A stretch of 64,000 nt of DNA from Petunia secreta (GCA_029990175.1 JARKIP010000017.1:11116001-11180000); one strand, 5' to 3'; positions 1 through 12,143 are shown, counted from the stretch's first letter. A program made the numbers and translations. The notes: generated from the letters alone by a model not told the origin.

Positions 1-429
1 AGATCGCGATGGGCAAGGGAGAAGGGCCTTGTTATTCCCTCGGCTCTCTACAATGCTTTTACGAGAGTTTTGGCGATGCAGATACCGCAAGAACCTATTA
101 TTCGCTAGGCAGCTTATCAGGTCGCCGCATATGCAGATGTTCGGACTTAGAGAGCTCTTGTTCCAGTTCCTGATGTTTCCCCAGTAAATTATGTTGTGGA
201 GGCAGCATGTGTTGTTCCTCTAGTTATTCTGGCTGGTTAGCTAGCCCGAGTACTGGCTCGGTCCACGTATCTGAAAAGGCTGTATTATTTTACCCAATTG
301 AACCTTCTGATGTTCTTAGGCCATGCACCAAATAATCCCTGTGTAAGTTTTTTTGTTAAAATACAATGATGTTAGCGTATCATTCAGGCTCTTGATTATA
401 TTGAGCGGTATGGTGTTGATTCTTCTGCT
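1..429 (+). other. Degenerate sequence upstream of gag relic
   Basis: No open frame of useful length is visible. The stretch sits directly upstream of a recognisable gag relic on the same strand. It probably holds the decayed N-terminal part of that gag, but I could not match it residue by residue. Confidence 0.3.
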
Positions 430-1290
430 TTCTAGTTTTAGGGGTCCAGCCTTGAATTGGTGGACCGCTATCTTATTAGCTAACTTGGTTCGATTTTTCT
501 TCTAGATTCATGGAAAAATTCCTTTCGTGTAGCTAGCGAGATGAAAAGTGTTGCCAATTTGAATGGATTGGACAGGGTGGCCTATCGGTTAGCCTGTTGA
601 TGTTTCAGAATATGAGATTGAATTCTATAGAATGGCTGCATATGCATTAGAACTAGTGCAAGAGCCTTTCGAGAGATTAAAAGATTTATTGATTACCTTT
701 CTCCTTCCTTGATATCCCAGATGGCTTGAAAAATTGAGGTTGGGACTTCATTCGATGTCGTTGTCGATATTTCTCAAAAGTATTAGGTATACCATAAGTT
801 AGAGGGGGAAGAGTTCGAGCAGGAGAGCAAGAGATCCCGTGGCCCTAGTGGGTAACCATGGTACCTCATTTGGAGGTAAGAGTTCTGATTATTTTTGGAG
901 GTCACCTTCTAGGTTATCTCAGCTTGTGTCACGTGATTCTTAGAGTGTGCCAGTAGCTCGTCAAGATCAGATTCAGTCTTTACTTTACAGCTACCAACAA
1001 TATTTTCGGCTTCCATTTTTAAGCGAAAAGGTGGTATCATTGTCGTGAGTCTGGCTATTCTTTGAGGAGTTTTACCTTACTCCGACAAGTAGGCAATCGT
1101 CTTTTCTCTCGTCATCAGGCATCTGAGCAGTCGCAGGGGATTTTATTTAGATCTCAATCAGCCAGACAAATGCCACCATCCAGTAGAGGTCGAGAGTGTG
1201 GTGGTAGTGGTTCTTCAGAAGGTGATTATCAGGGTAGTGGCTCAGCTGCAGAGACAGTTCTATAAACTGCCAGTCTGGCAGGATGCTGAG
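430..1290 (+). pseudogene. Ty3/gypsy (Tekay/Del-like chromovirus) gag relic
   Basis: This is a decayed capsid gene of a Ty3/gypsy retrotransposon. Translation in shifting frames gives the gag helix segment DVSEYEIEFYRMAAYALELV near 601-660, then REIKRFIDYLSPS, then IEVGTSFDVVVDIS. These match the plant chromovirus gag pattern (RFIDGL followed by EVGTSF..VVEIARR). Near 1030-1060 there is a remnant of the zinc-knuckle region, followed by the glycine/serine-rich linker and a QDAEVSDVV segment that normally precedes the protease. At least two frameshifts and several stop codons break it, including a TGA inside the gag core and TAG inside the following helix. It lies on the same strand as the LTR at 27,019-29,272 and may belong to that element. 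The lineage assignment is by eye. Confidence 0.6.
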
Positions 1291-2558
1291 GTATCCGATG
1301 TAGTAGACCCATGTATTTCTTCTTCCCTTATATGTGAGTAAGATTTGATTCTTCTGATCGATCTGGAATGATGTGTCTTATCATGTTTCGATGGTTTCCT
1401 TGGATATTGTCTTTATTAAGAATCGGCTGCGGTAGAGGGGCGAGCTTCTGGTATGATTTATTCCCGGCATTGGTGAGACCTTACTAATTTATCTGGTCTA
1501 AATATGAGAAATTTGACGGTGAGTGTCGCTATTATCTGCCTGGCATCTTGTCATGCCACATTCTATTATTATATCAAATTAGTTTACCTCTGTTCTCGGA
1601 ACTTCCGTGTTGGTTGGATTATGGGATTCTAGTTCATCACCATAAGGGAGTGTCATGGTTTCTTCCGGTATAAAGTGGTTAGTAAGTAATATTCAATCTA
1701 CGTGTCTCCTCTTGGTTTGAAATTCTAGTAAAGTCATGTTATCCCATGAGCTTATCTAGGTTATAAAAGGGTTTCTGGTAAATTGTTAGAGTTTCCTTCT
1801 TGTTGGGAGGTTAAATTGGCATGGATGTTGTTCTATAGAGCTTATTTAATATCTATTTCTTCAAGTGCGATTCTTTGGCTAACTTGACTCGTAAGTAGTT
1901 TAGCTCAGGTAGCCAAGTAAATAAGAAGATGAGCTTCCTAAAGCTCTAATTATTTCTATCCTTAGTCCGTTGCCATCTCTTCTTTGTTCGGCACTGATGA
2001 GCTTAGACGGTCAGTAGTCTCTTATAATGTTCCCTGTGTTGAGCAAGAGTACGTGCTATTGCAGCAGGGTAAGCATATTATTGTTTTTCAGGGCTTCTAA
2101 GGGTAATAGAAGCACCATCCATCAGGCGGTGGTCTTTACGACAAAGGTATGGAGTTGTGAACTCGAGAGTTGCAGTTGTTTGGCAACTTGAAAGGACAGT
2201 TGGTAGCTTAGATTTGCCTACGTTCAGCTTTTAGCTAAATCTTCTTTAGTCCAGCAGACTGTGCGAGGATGGTTATTCCTATTCAAATAGTTTCATGAGT
2301 TTGTGCTTTAAGTGGAGGAGTCTTCCTCTAAATACTGAATGGTAATAATAAATCTCTAAGGCGTTGATACAACTTTTGTCACGACCCAATCTAGGGCCAC
2401 GACAGAAACCTACAATGAGTGTCGATCATTGGTAAACCCACTAATAATCTATTAATGCTCGAGATAAGCTAGCAACCTGATCATATATACGTACCTATTT
2501 GCTGAAAGCATAAAGTCTGGAAAGATGACACGACTTTAACTTGTTGGCAATTAGAACA
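1291..2558 (+). other. Degenerate retroelement sequence, no readable gene
   Basis: This follows the gag relic where protease and reverse transcriptase would be expected, but no catalytic motif can be read. At 2379-2411 the sequence CACGACCCAATCTAGGGCCACGAC resembles the start of a common solanaceous LTR in wording, so another small LTR fragment may begin there. That reading is recollection, not a demonstrated boundary, because no second copy occurs in this window. Confidence 0.3.
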
Positions 2559-2879
2559 CTAAGCCAAAAATTCTGCTATGTCACACTTCATTCCGTCCCA
2601 CCAATAAATTTGTTTAAGATCATGGTACATCTTAGTCGAACCTGGATGAACAGTGTATTTGGAATAATGTGCCTCTATCATAATCTGTCCACGTAAATCT
2701 GCAATATCAGGGACACAAAGTCTGTCTTTATACATGAGAACACCGTCAATAGTAACCCTGTATGGTGACTCCGGTTTTCTTCTGGCTATCTGTCTGTATT
2801 CAACTAGAACTGGATCCTCATACCGACACTGTTTTACTTTATGAAAATTTAGAGTTAAAGGTCTAGTGCAGTTTGTCAT
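2559..2879 (-). pseudogene. Integrase zinc-binding domain fragment (Ty3/gypsy)
   Basis: This is a 106-codon open fragment of a chromovirus integrase on the minus strand. It contains the spacer between RNase H and integrase (DGVLMYKDRLCVPD) and then the H2C2 zinc finger start, EAHYSKYTVHPGSTKMYHDL, with its two histidines, followed by YWWDGMKCDIAEFLA. In intact elements this domain binds the ends of the cDNA and continues into C-x2-C and the DDE core. Here it stops just before the two cysteines. Its orientation is opposite to the gag relic at 430-1290, so it is a separate insertion or an inverted piece. No core catalytic domain follows. Confidence 0.75.
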
Positions 2880-3673
2880 CCATCCATCATTGACATATCT
2901 CCTTCACACCTCAACTCTTTGAAAAGTTACTTTAGCATTATAAGTGCACATATAATCAACTTTGTTGCTGGTATTCTGCCTCAGCTCATGGTCCAACTAC
3001 ATGTCTCTTTTATTTTCACTTTTTCAAGTCATAATATTTCCAATTCAAAGACAATACCCTGAAGTAAATGTTCAGTCTAAAGATCATTCCTGGTCTGCAT
3101 CATATTGTCCAGTAGTATTTGTATGATCCTTATACTTATATGATAGACCCTGTTCAGATGAACCTTTGACATACATTCAGACATGAGTAACTGCATTTCT
3201 ACAAGGAGCTTGCGGAACAACCCTAACATCAACTCAGGTGTTGCATAGTCCGTTCGTAAAAAAATAAAATTTCTTTGCATCAAATCTTCTATAGTGTGTA
3301 GTGACAAGGTACTTCAAAAGCTCCCCCTATTGCATCAAGTGTGAGCTAATTCTTAGTTCCATCGACCTGTTCGATATCAAAAAAAGTATATCGACGAGGT
3401 GATTCGTCGGCGGAATCATGTTAACCCATTCAAAGTTCCGTGTATCTTTATTTCGAAAATGTAGAGCTCTCCTCTCGTGATCGAGGAAGGATCAGATAGT
3501 CAAAATAAGTCGGGCAATGGTGTTATGATATTATCCAGATATATTTTATTCCAAAAGTTCGATATACGTGTTATAATTTTCATCCTGTAATCAGAAGATA
3601 ATGCCCGTGGAGTATTTTATGAAGGTCGTGCAAGTTCTCTTGTTATCTACTTGAATCTTGCTTTAGACTTAGG
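2880..3673. other. Unassigned sequence left of the Ogre insertion
   Basis: About 0.8 kb without a convincing gene. A 76-codon minus-strand frame at 3077-3307 resembles nothing I know and is probably chance. The last bases (3600-3678) should continue, across the Ogre element, into the short segment at 26,981-27,018 that ends in a polypurine tract. On that basis this is the 3' end of the internal region of the host element. Confidence 0.35.
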
Positions 3674-3678
3674 CTCAT

Positions 3679-6600
3679 TGTAATCACCTAATTTTGGCAC
3701 AAAAATTCAATTTTTTTCTCAAATTTTTGTGTTTATTTGTTTGTGATCTATGGTTGTCTTTGTTAGATGTTTACATTCAATATTAGCTAGTTTTAGCTAA
3801 TTACTTAGAAGAAAAAGTATGAAAAATGCCAAAAATACTTGTCATCTGTTCAATAGTGATTTTATGTTTTGATTGTGAGAATATTGCAATTTGTGTGTTT
3901 TAAATTTTAGTTAATTGTGTATGCTTTGAATAATTTTTACCATGTAATGGCTACTTGTAAATTCAGTCTAGCTCATTCCTAGAAACCTATCCAGCCCACT
4001 TCATAAACCCAATACCCCTGACCCGATCCGGCCCATTTCCCATTTAGTTTCCCTAATTTCCCCTCCTTCACTAAAAACGATCAGACAAAGGGAAACGTGG
4101 CCAAGTCTCCACCTCCGCCTGAGCTCCTCGACGGCGATGGCGACCACCCCTCCGGTCTAAATTTTACCATTACCCTGTCGCCTTGGCATCCTCTATCCAC
4201 TCCTCACCTCGGATTCCTAAAAATTAATCTACAGTGTGACATAGATCTGGTTTCAAAGAAGTAGCAAATCCCTGACTCCGGGGACGTCGAATTTTCTGGC
4301 TAACCCTATACCTTTGGACTTGTCTTGGTCTCCTATACTCATTTCTAAAGGTATTCTTCTTGGAAACCCCTCAATTTTCCTTCTTGTATCCTCTGCATGT
4401 GTTCCCTTTTGCTTTTGGGGACTATGATTTGGTTCGTTTTATTGGATGACGCTAATGACGTCGAGGAAAGGCTGTTTAGTTGAACTAGTGGTGATGGGTC
4501 AGAGAGATGGTGTCTTGGGGACTGCGGTGATATTGTATGATTGGCTGATTGAAAGCCGTTTGTGAGCTGAGTGGGAGCTGCGGCTTTAACCGTGCAATGG
4601 TGGTGTCGAGTCTGGGAGTTCTGATGATGAGATGGAGACGAGGTCGTGATAGCGAGGACATAGCAGAAGTAGTGGTGGTGTAACATTGGCACCAAGGCTG
4701 TCTGAAAACTTGGCTAGGCTGCTACGATAGTGTTTGTGTGAGTGATGGTGATGATCCGAGGCAGTTTGGACAGTTGGTTGTTGTTGTCGCAGTTTGATCC
4801 GATGATGTGGTGTTTGATATAGCCGTTCCGAGGGTGAGTCAGTGATGGTTACTTGGAGCTTATTCAAGCAGGTGGTATCTTAGAGATGCCAAGACGGTGA
4901 CGATGGTACTGATGCAGCGAGACAGCCTCGACTCGATGGCGATAGTGATGGTTCAGTGGCGACTTGACACGATGATGGCAGTAGTGATGGGGTAAACTTA
5001 CTGGAGGTGATGTGAGTTTAATGAAGGCTTGTGGGGGAATTACTTTCTTGCTTGTATGGGTGTTGCAATGTAGTCACAATGAAGATGATGGGATTCGAGG
5101 CAGCGCTGTGATGCTAGTAGCGTTGATGACTAGTATTCCAAGGGCTGTGATGGTGAAGAACTGTTCTCAATGGCAACGAGGTTGTCAAAGCTGATCCGAG
5201 GGGGTTTCAATGGTATTTGGAGGTCGTGAGGCTGTTGGCGACGATCGAATGGTGTCGGCAGTGGTGGCGACACTATGCTTTAACGGATTAGATGGGATTT
5301 GTGAGCCTCTTTTCCCTTCTTTGCTGTTTAGCTTAGATCATTTTAGTTGTTTAAGTTTTAAGTTAGTTAGATGATAAATTAGAAAGATCATGTTTTAATT
5401 CTGGCATGAAATTGAAAATATCTTATGCATTCGGATTTAGCTTAATGAATGAGTTATGAAGGGATATTGTTTAGTATGATTGGCATGAGATTTGTGTGCT
5501 TCTGTTATAAGTTGTGAGATTTGTAATGTATGAAAGCTTGGGTAAACATCCTAACCAGTTTTGAGTAGAAAGCATAGCAGGTTTGTGAAATCACCTATGT
5601 ACTATTTAAATCTGAAAAAAGTCGGAACTTTGTTTAGTTTTCTTTCCAGTGAGGGGCTGCATGAGATGCACAAATGTTTAGTGGTTAGAATTGATTTGTA
5701 GTTTGTTACGAGTAACTAGGGCTGTTCTGTTTAGATTTTGGAGTTCAAATGGTCACTTTCAATCATTTCAGACTTAAGTGAGTTTGGTATGAAATATAGA
5801 TAAGCTGGGAGTCTCTTTTGGGTCAAGAAATGAGTTCTTGGCTAAAGCCTTTTTAAGTTTAAATTTCAGATTTTGTGTAGTTCAAAGGGATTCAAAAAAG
5901 GGTCAAAGTTGAGGTACATATCAGCTTAAACAAAATGAGATTTTACATAGGATTCCCGGTACTTTTCTGAAAAGCAAGTATGCACATGTGACTTTGCCCT
6001 TTGACTTACTTAAACACTCAACCCTTTTGTGCTTTTCATTTATTGTATGGCATGCCTTGTTTGTCAAGTAGGGAGGACATTTAATGTTTTTGGGGTTGGA
6101 TTATAGCTTTCCAACAGCTCTTATTTGCCTCTATTTAAGAGAGGTTGTTACTCACTTGTAAAGGGGGGGGGGGGGGGGGGGAGATCTGCAAAAGAAAAAA
6201 TACATTTTCTCTCTACACTTCACCAGTGAAAGAAAGAGAGCAGATCTGAAAATAGAGAGGAGAACATCTGAATGACATTAGAGCTGAGAAACAACATCAG
6301 GGAAAGACATTTTTTCTTTCTCTATCACTTTCATATCTCCAGAACACTTTAGATAAAAATATTGAGAGCAAAAAGAGAGAAATGAAGTGAGTAATAGTGA
6401 GAGTTGATTGAGATTTAGGCTTGAGGTTTTGAAGTCCGAGGTTAAGCTTAATATGAGCTGGTAGTCGCTTTGTCCTTGCTATTGTTGATGCTGAGTTGCT
6501 GTCTTGCTTAGTTTCATTTGGTTCCTACTGCAGTTTGGAATGGTAACTCGTATAGGCAATCTTTCCAACCACTGTTATCATTTTTTTTGTATGCATTTTT

Positions 6601-7866
6601 CCACTTTAATGGCCTGAATATTAGTAAAATACATTGTATGTTGAACGTTTGAAATCAGCCATCAAAAGGCCTGGTCCAGATCTGTATGAGCTTGTTTGCG
6701 GACCAGGTCCAGAAATCATTCACCTTTGTACTCATGTTTGTGTCTTGTATGTAACGTGTGCCGTATTCAAAATAACAAGTTAGTGTTGTGTGTGTATGTA
6801 TGTTAGAATAAAGCTTGATATTAAGAAAACAAGGCGTTGATTTAAACTTTAAGGCCAGACAAGCAAGAATATTAAACTGGTCCAGATTTGCAAACAATGT
6901 GTACATGTGTAGTTCTTGGGTCAAACTTGAAACATAAATGCAAAATAGGAACAGCAGTGCAAATTGCAGAGAGATAAGTAAGGAGAAGGGCTGTTAAAAA
7001 TGGGATCTTGCAATGTTGTCCAGTTTAAAGTTTGGCCATTAAAGCTAGTATTACCATTGTTAAATGATATTAGGCCATTCGTTAAAAGGATATAAAATAA
7101 ATCGCCTGTGCATTTTTACTTCACGTATTAGTTTTATGATTAGCATGATGCATATCAGACCAAGATTTAATAACGCGCAACAATTAATCACAAACGACTA
7201 GGCAAAACTATTAGGCCGAGAGTAAGACTTTTTAAATATAAATAAATCGCTCAAATGTTTACATGGAACTCATTTTATTGGAAATTCGAACGGATATTGT
7301 GTTCGGGGTTAATTTTCAATAGAATATCCATCAATGAACGAGCGAATGTCTATAAGAAATGTAGTTATATCTAACTGAGTCTTCACGTGAATGAATATAC
7401 GATTTTAACTTAAAAAATAAAAATTGTAGCAAACGTCCAATGTTTACACGAAGCTCATTTATATCAAGATTCGAATGGACAATGCGTCCACGGTTAATCT
7501 CTGATAGAGTTTTCGTCAATGAACGAGCGACTTTCATCCAAATCAAAGCGTAACAAATAATAATTCGGCAATCAAACAAGCAAACAATAATTCACAAAAG
7601 CCGGAGAGCGTCAATAAAGCAACTGTGCTTGGCACAGGACTAGAGGGTACCTAACACCTTCCGGAGAGTCAACCGAGATCTTTATCCGGAACTCTGACGC
7701 AGACCACTTACGAGTCATAGGTGTTTCAACGTACCACTTTGGTGACATGGCACACCTTTAACTTGTCAAGTGGCGACTCCGAAAATCTCTTAATAATTTG
7801 GTACCTTTAAAACACCTAAGTTACAACCTGCTTTTATTTATTTTTAGTAAATTTTAGGGCGTGACA
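3679..7866 (+). repeat. 5' LTR of the Ogre-like element (4,188 bp)
   Basis: This is a direct copy of 22,811-26,980, with TG...CA ends. It carries a TATA-like TATTTAAG at 6132-6139, a run of 19 G at 6163-6181, and a second primer-site-like GTGGCGACTCC near 7771 inside the LTR. The short open frames within it (for example at 4345-4867 and 6655-6924, minus strand) are also present, with changes, in the other LTR. I do not regard them as genes. By eye the two LTRs differ by a few percent including small indels, so the insertion is older than the gag-only element at 52.8 kb. Confidence 0.9.
6132..6181 (+). promoter_or_regulatory. LTR promoter: TATA-like box followed by poly-G run
   Basis: TATTTAAG at 6132-6139 is followed about 24 bp later by 19 consecutive G (6163-6181) and then GAGATCTGC. 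Plant TATA boxes set transcription starts about 25-35 bp downstream, so the G run falls where the U3/R junction should be. The same arrangement is in the 3' LTR. That this is the functional promoter is inferred. Confidence 0.45.
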
Positions 7867-7869
7867 GCC

Positions 7870-7888
7870 TGGCGACTCCGCTAGGGAA
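7870..7888 (+). other. Primer-binding site of the Ogre-like element
   Basis: TGGCGACTCCGCTAGGGAA begins 3 bp after the end of the 5' LTR. TGG at the start pairs with the tRNA CCA end. Ogre elements are described as using a tRNA-Arg primer; I have not aligned this site to a tRNA. Confidence 0.65.
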
Positions 7889-9777
7889 AAGAATCTTAGG
7901 GTTTAATTATTGTCGCTTTTTAGTCTTGTGAATATTTGTTTGTTTGTTTGCCATGTTTTAAATGTTACTGCTTCAATATTTATCTGAGTTGTATATAAAC
8001 TGTCTCCTCTCATGAAACCCTCTGAGTCTCTGATACATATATACCAGTATTGCATTCAGCATCTGGGAAACCTTCTTACAAAAAATTGCCCATGATTTAG
8101 GAGGATGGTGTGCCGTGGTTAAGTCGGAGACACTGTTGCCGAACAACCTCGATGCGCTTTCCGCCCGGTTTGTCCACCCGGTTCTTAGCCGGTCTAGACA
8201 CCGAGTTAATTTTGTCACCTAGAGTTTAAACCTTTAGGCCTGATTTATCTGTATTTAATTTGATGACTTAGTGAGGTGCGGTACGCCGGTACTGCACTTG
8301 TCTAGGCTGACCTTCTTCGTGTCAAGACGGGACCCACGTCCCAGAAAGACACATTTATGGCATTTTCTGTGTTGCATATGTTTGGAAGGTCGTTATGCTG
8401 ACCGTTATCGGTTTGGGAGTCGGCGTACACTGAAATCGATACAAAAAGAACATAGAATTTTGGGTCCAAAAAAAAAAGAAAAAAAAAGTCATTATTTTCA
8501 CGCCGTTACAACGACGAATTTTTTTAGGGTCATTGTGTCAAATCCATAAGAAAGGTTTTTATTTTTTCTTCAACTTTCTGTCGTTATAATGCCGAATTTT
8601 TTTTAGGTCATTTGTGTTTAAGTCAAGTCTCATAGTCTAGTCTAAAACTTAAAAAATAATTTTTGCGCCGTTAAAATGGCAAATTATGTTAGAGTCATTA
8701 TGTCAAAATCCACAAGAAGAGTTTTTTGAGTGATAAAAAAATATTATTGTGTCATTATAATGCCGAATTTTTCTTTGGGCCATTTGTGTTTGAGTAGTCT
8801 ACTGTAAAAATATTGAAAATAATTTCTTGCGACGTTATAATGGCGAATTTTTTCGTTTTTGAAGTTCGTATCCAAATGTGTGTCAAAGGGTCCTCAATTT
8901 CGTCCTTGTTGCATCGTTGCGACAACTGTCCAAATATGAGTCAAGGATCTTGTCCCAGGTTTTCAAATAAAATATCATTTTAATGCTGTCATAATGATAA
9001 ATTATCCAGAATTTAAGTCAATTTTATACCTTTATCCAAGTAAAAAAAAATTAAAGAATAGTGGTTTGAGTCTCGAGTCTGAAAAAAAAATATTTTAGTC
9101 ATCATTTAAGCCATTGTAACGACGAATTTTTTGTTAGAATCTTGTGTTTAGTTCCGTGTTCGGGTTTTGGCCCGAGTTTGTTTTTGAAAAATAATTTGTT
9201 GTCACTGTAATAGTGAAAATTTTGGAATCTTTTCTGTTTGTCTAGATCTGTGTTCGGATTTTATCCCTAGTTATAGAAAATTCTTAGTGTCATTTTCACG
9301 CCGTTATAATGGCAAAAGTCTTGGAACCCTTTATGTTTGCCTAGGTCTGTGTCCGGCTTTCATCCCGAGTCTGAAAATAATTTTTGGTCGTATCCTAGTT
9401 TTTCTCTAATTTTGTAAATACCCAGATGTCATGTTTTTATTTTTGACTCTTGTCTCATGTCATTGTTTTAATTATTTCAGTTGCTTCAAAAAAAAAAAAT
9501 CAAGCATGTCTGTCGTCTCGAGTTATGTGTCGTCTACGGTTTGTATTTTAACATTATCTCAACACGACACATAGACGATCTTTTCTGGGATACCCTCGAT
9601 ACACACGGCATTGCCGCGAACCTTTTTCGGGATGACGCATAATAACCTTAACTTGTAAGTGTGTGTTTTTGTGCTAACCAAATTTGTTTATTAGTTATTT
9701 GGACATCTGCGGTAACTTGGACAGACATTCCAGCATCATATCACCCATACACAACAGCATCAATACAACCCGTGATC
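7889..9777 (+). repeat. Ogre leader with degenerate ~90-130 bp repeats
   Basis: The untranslated leader holds about eight diverged copies of a motif built around CGCCGTTATAATGGCGAATTTT. Copies are seen near 8502, 8579, 8668, 8752, 8831, 8983, 9110, 9201 and 9298. Most are followed by a GTCATTTGTGTTTAAGTC-like segment. Spacing varies between roughly 80 and 150 bp, so this is an old, decayed tandem array. A 92-codon frame at 8271-8549 runs through it and is not a credible gene. Confidence 0.6.
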
Positions 9778-10948
9778 ATGACATCTGAAGGTGGAAATTC
9801 TGATTTCGGCGCACAAAGCGTTTGATTGAGTTGATGAAAGGTTGACCGAAGAGGTCAAAAATCTGAAACGGTTGATGGCCGAGCAGAATGAGAGGTTGAC
9901 TAAAGCGGTCCAAAATCTGAAACAGTTAGTGGCTGACTTGTATCTTGCCATTACTTTAGGACACACAGCTCTTCCCGTGCCAGCCGGTCTCTCAGGTCTT
10001 GCGCCGAATATCACACATCAGGCACACCGCCTGCCTACAATAGGTGAGGACTGTCGATATTCTCCTGACTCTCCCCACTACTACAGTGCAACAAAGGAGG
10101 CGGGATCCTCCACAATGTGTCCACTGGCACCACCGTCTCCACTTGCTCCACCCTCGGCCTCTGCTCCACTATTCACTTGCCTAGCTAGGCCAGAGAGTCT
10201 TGCGAAAGAAAGGAAAATAGAACAAAGTCCCAGAAAACACAGCGAGAGACAGTACAAACAACCTCACTCACACCACCAAGCTCCACATAAGAATCATCAA
10301 CATTGCCATTCCCCACATAGTCCAAAATATCCCGCCCCTTCATTCTACAAAGTGCAGCCATATGCTCCAACATCTTCCTATCCGCAATGGCGTGCACCAG
10401 CAACAGAAACCACATATAACACTCATTACAATCACTTCCAGGCTTCGCCTAACTTTCTTCCTAAAAAAAGGAAAAATCCATGCTCTCGTATGAGTGCATG
10501 TCATAAAAAGTCGCGACGAGGGGGAATAATGAGGTTCACGCCAATTGGGAAATCTTACACCAACCTGTTTGAAAAGCTACAACAAGCTGACATGTTGAAA
10601 CCCATCTCAGGAAACATGAATCCAACTAGGAAAGTGGATCGCTCGCGCCGTTGTGCTTTTCATTCTGGGGCGCCTGGACATGACACAGAGCAATGTGGGC
10701 ATCTGAAAAGAACAATCTAAGAAATGATAGATAACAATCAGATAAATGTTGTGGGAGACGAGACTCAAAATGTGAACCAGAATCCTTTGCCAGCTCATAA
10801 TGTTCAGAATGACACACATAAAGTTGGGATAGTATGCACGGAGGAAGAAATTGCCAGATTCAGGTGCATTCTTGTGAAGGGCACAACAATGCATGAAAAG
10901 CAGGAAACTGGCTCTGACTTGCAATTGAGTGACTGTGAAATATTGTAG
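9778..10948 (+). pseudogene. Reduced Tat/Ogre-type gag remnant
   Basis: An ATG at 9778 opens a frame that ends after 15 codons. The main open stretch is 9842-10,720 in another frame. It starts with a helical segment (TEEVKNLKRLMAEQNERLTK), passes through a Pro/Ser/His-rich linker, and ends with diagnostic Tat-lineage gag motifs: QPYAPTSSYPQWRAP, FTPIGKSYTNLFEKLQQADM, and the knuckle-like CAFHSGAPGHDTEQCGHLK. A TAA at 10,718-10,720, where related gags have CAA, cuts it. The gag then continues in frame as EMIDNNQINVV and NQNPLPAH to 10,948. The central gag core of about 250 residues that should lie between the helix and the linker is missing. In an intact element this protein would form the cytoplasmic particle. 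Confidence 0.75.
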
Positions 10949-11383
10949 CTTGTTTTGCTAATCTTTCTGTGTACTTGGTTATTCAAGGGTTGTAACCCAA
11001 GTGAATTATTTTGCTTGTTTTGTTGTTCAAGCCCTTATATCTTCAATTCAATGAAAGAGAGATCCATCTCGTCCTAATATTTGGTCTTTCATGTTTCCTG
11101 TTCTTACCTCCTTAGCTTTCTGTTTTATGTTTTGTCGACCTAAATAACATGACATGCGTGCGGAATTTACGTCTTGATCTAAACACGCGCTCTGGAATTG
11201 TGAGCTATTTGAGCAGTAAAGAGGGATAGAAGAGGGAGCGAAATAAGTTGGGAACTAATCAGTAGTCATCCTTTAAGGGAGATCGGTGAGAAGTTCAAAA
11301 TCATGCACGGTCGCTTCGACCAAATTTGAAATGCCAATTTTGATAACCATAGTTGAAGCAGAAGTTGAGGACACGTGGGGATC
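10949..11383 (+). other. Ogre internal non-coding stretch up to the nested insertion
   Basis: This is AT-rich, with no open frame of note. It leads to GGATC (11,379-11,383), the left target-site copy of the nested chromovirus. Confidence 0.6.
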
Positions 11384-12143
11384 TGATGCAGCCCGAACAC
11401 GTGCTGATCAAGTGTTCGATCCATCGAGGCCAATAACACGAAACCAAGCCAAACTTCTACACGATGTTCACATTTACTTGGCTTGGCCGAAGGAAAGCAA
11501 CTGCTCCGAAGCTGAGTATTCGAGCTCAAGAACCAAAGGCTTCATCTACAAGCTTGAGCTCGATGAAGGGAGTGACTGAACCTTAACCGAATACTCAACG
11601 TCGGCACCGAAGTAAGAGTGATCGATGTCAAGGATGAGCAGCACCGAAGTAAAGAAGCTCGAGCTCAAGTGTTCGAAGTCGCGTGTTCGGTTGAAGGAGT
11701 GACCGAACACTCACTAAAACAGCCCTGCGTGGCTTAGTCCTATTGGTCGCCTGTGACCATTTACTATTTTACCCTTAAAGTAGTCTATAAATACTCCATT
11801 TACATTTCATTATAAGGCAATTGTTGAATATTGAACATAGCAGTTGCTATTAAAGTGTCTCCGATGGAGCCGAACAACGACGTGGGATTTTAAAGAACTT
11901 GTGTCAATCGGTGTGAGTCGTTTGAGCATTTTCTTCTTGGTCGTTCAATTTGCAAGAAGCGTTGTCTTTTTTGAGGATTGTTGCTTAGTATAGGTGATTC
12001 TTGACCTTCCTTCGATCGAGCTTGAGACAAGTTCCTCACTGCTCTTTCGAATCGAAGCAAGTCTTGTCTTGCTTCTGTCTTTTACTTGTTGTTTTCCCGC
12101 GTTTTCTTCGTGTTTAGCTAAACCTTCGGGTTTGCTTGCACTA
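11384..12143 (+). repeat. 5' LTR of the nested chromovirus (760 bp)
   Basis: This pairs with 18,061-18,815, with many scattered substitutions, roughly 5 percent by eye. TATAAATA lies at 11,786-11,793, a good LTR promoter TATA box. The first 200 bp can be translated and resemble the LTR-encoded tail of the polyprotein (NQAKLLHDVHIYLAWPKES). Confidence 0.9.

Noticed and set aside
4345..5194. Small frames in the Ogre 5' LTR, partly His-rich (both strands)
   Set aside because: The other LTR has the same sequence with frame-changing differences, so there is no protein constraint.
6163..6181. Poly-G run as a sequencing artefact
   Set aside because: It occurs in both LTRs at the same site with slightly different length, so it is inherited sequence; exact length may still be uncertain.
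11384..12140. LTR end of the nested chromovirus at TTGCA (12,140 and 18,812)
   Set aside because: Ending at 12,143 and 18,815 gives a perfect GGATC duplication and the same 3 bp PBS spacing as the gag-only element, so the longer LTR is right.
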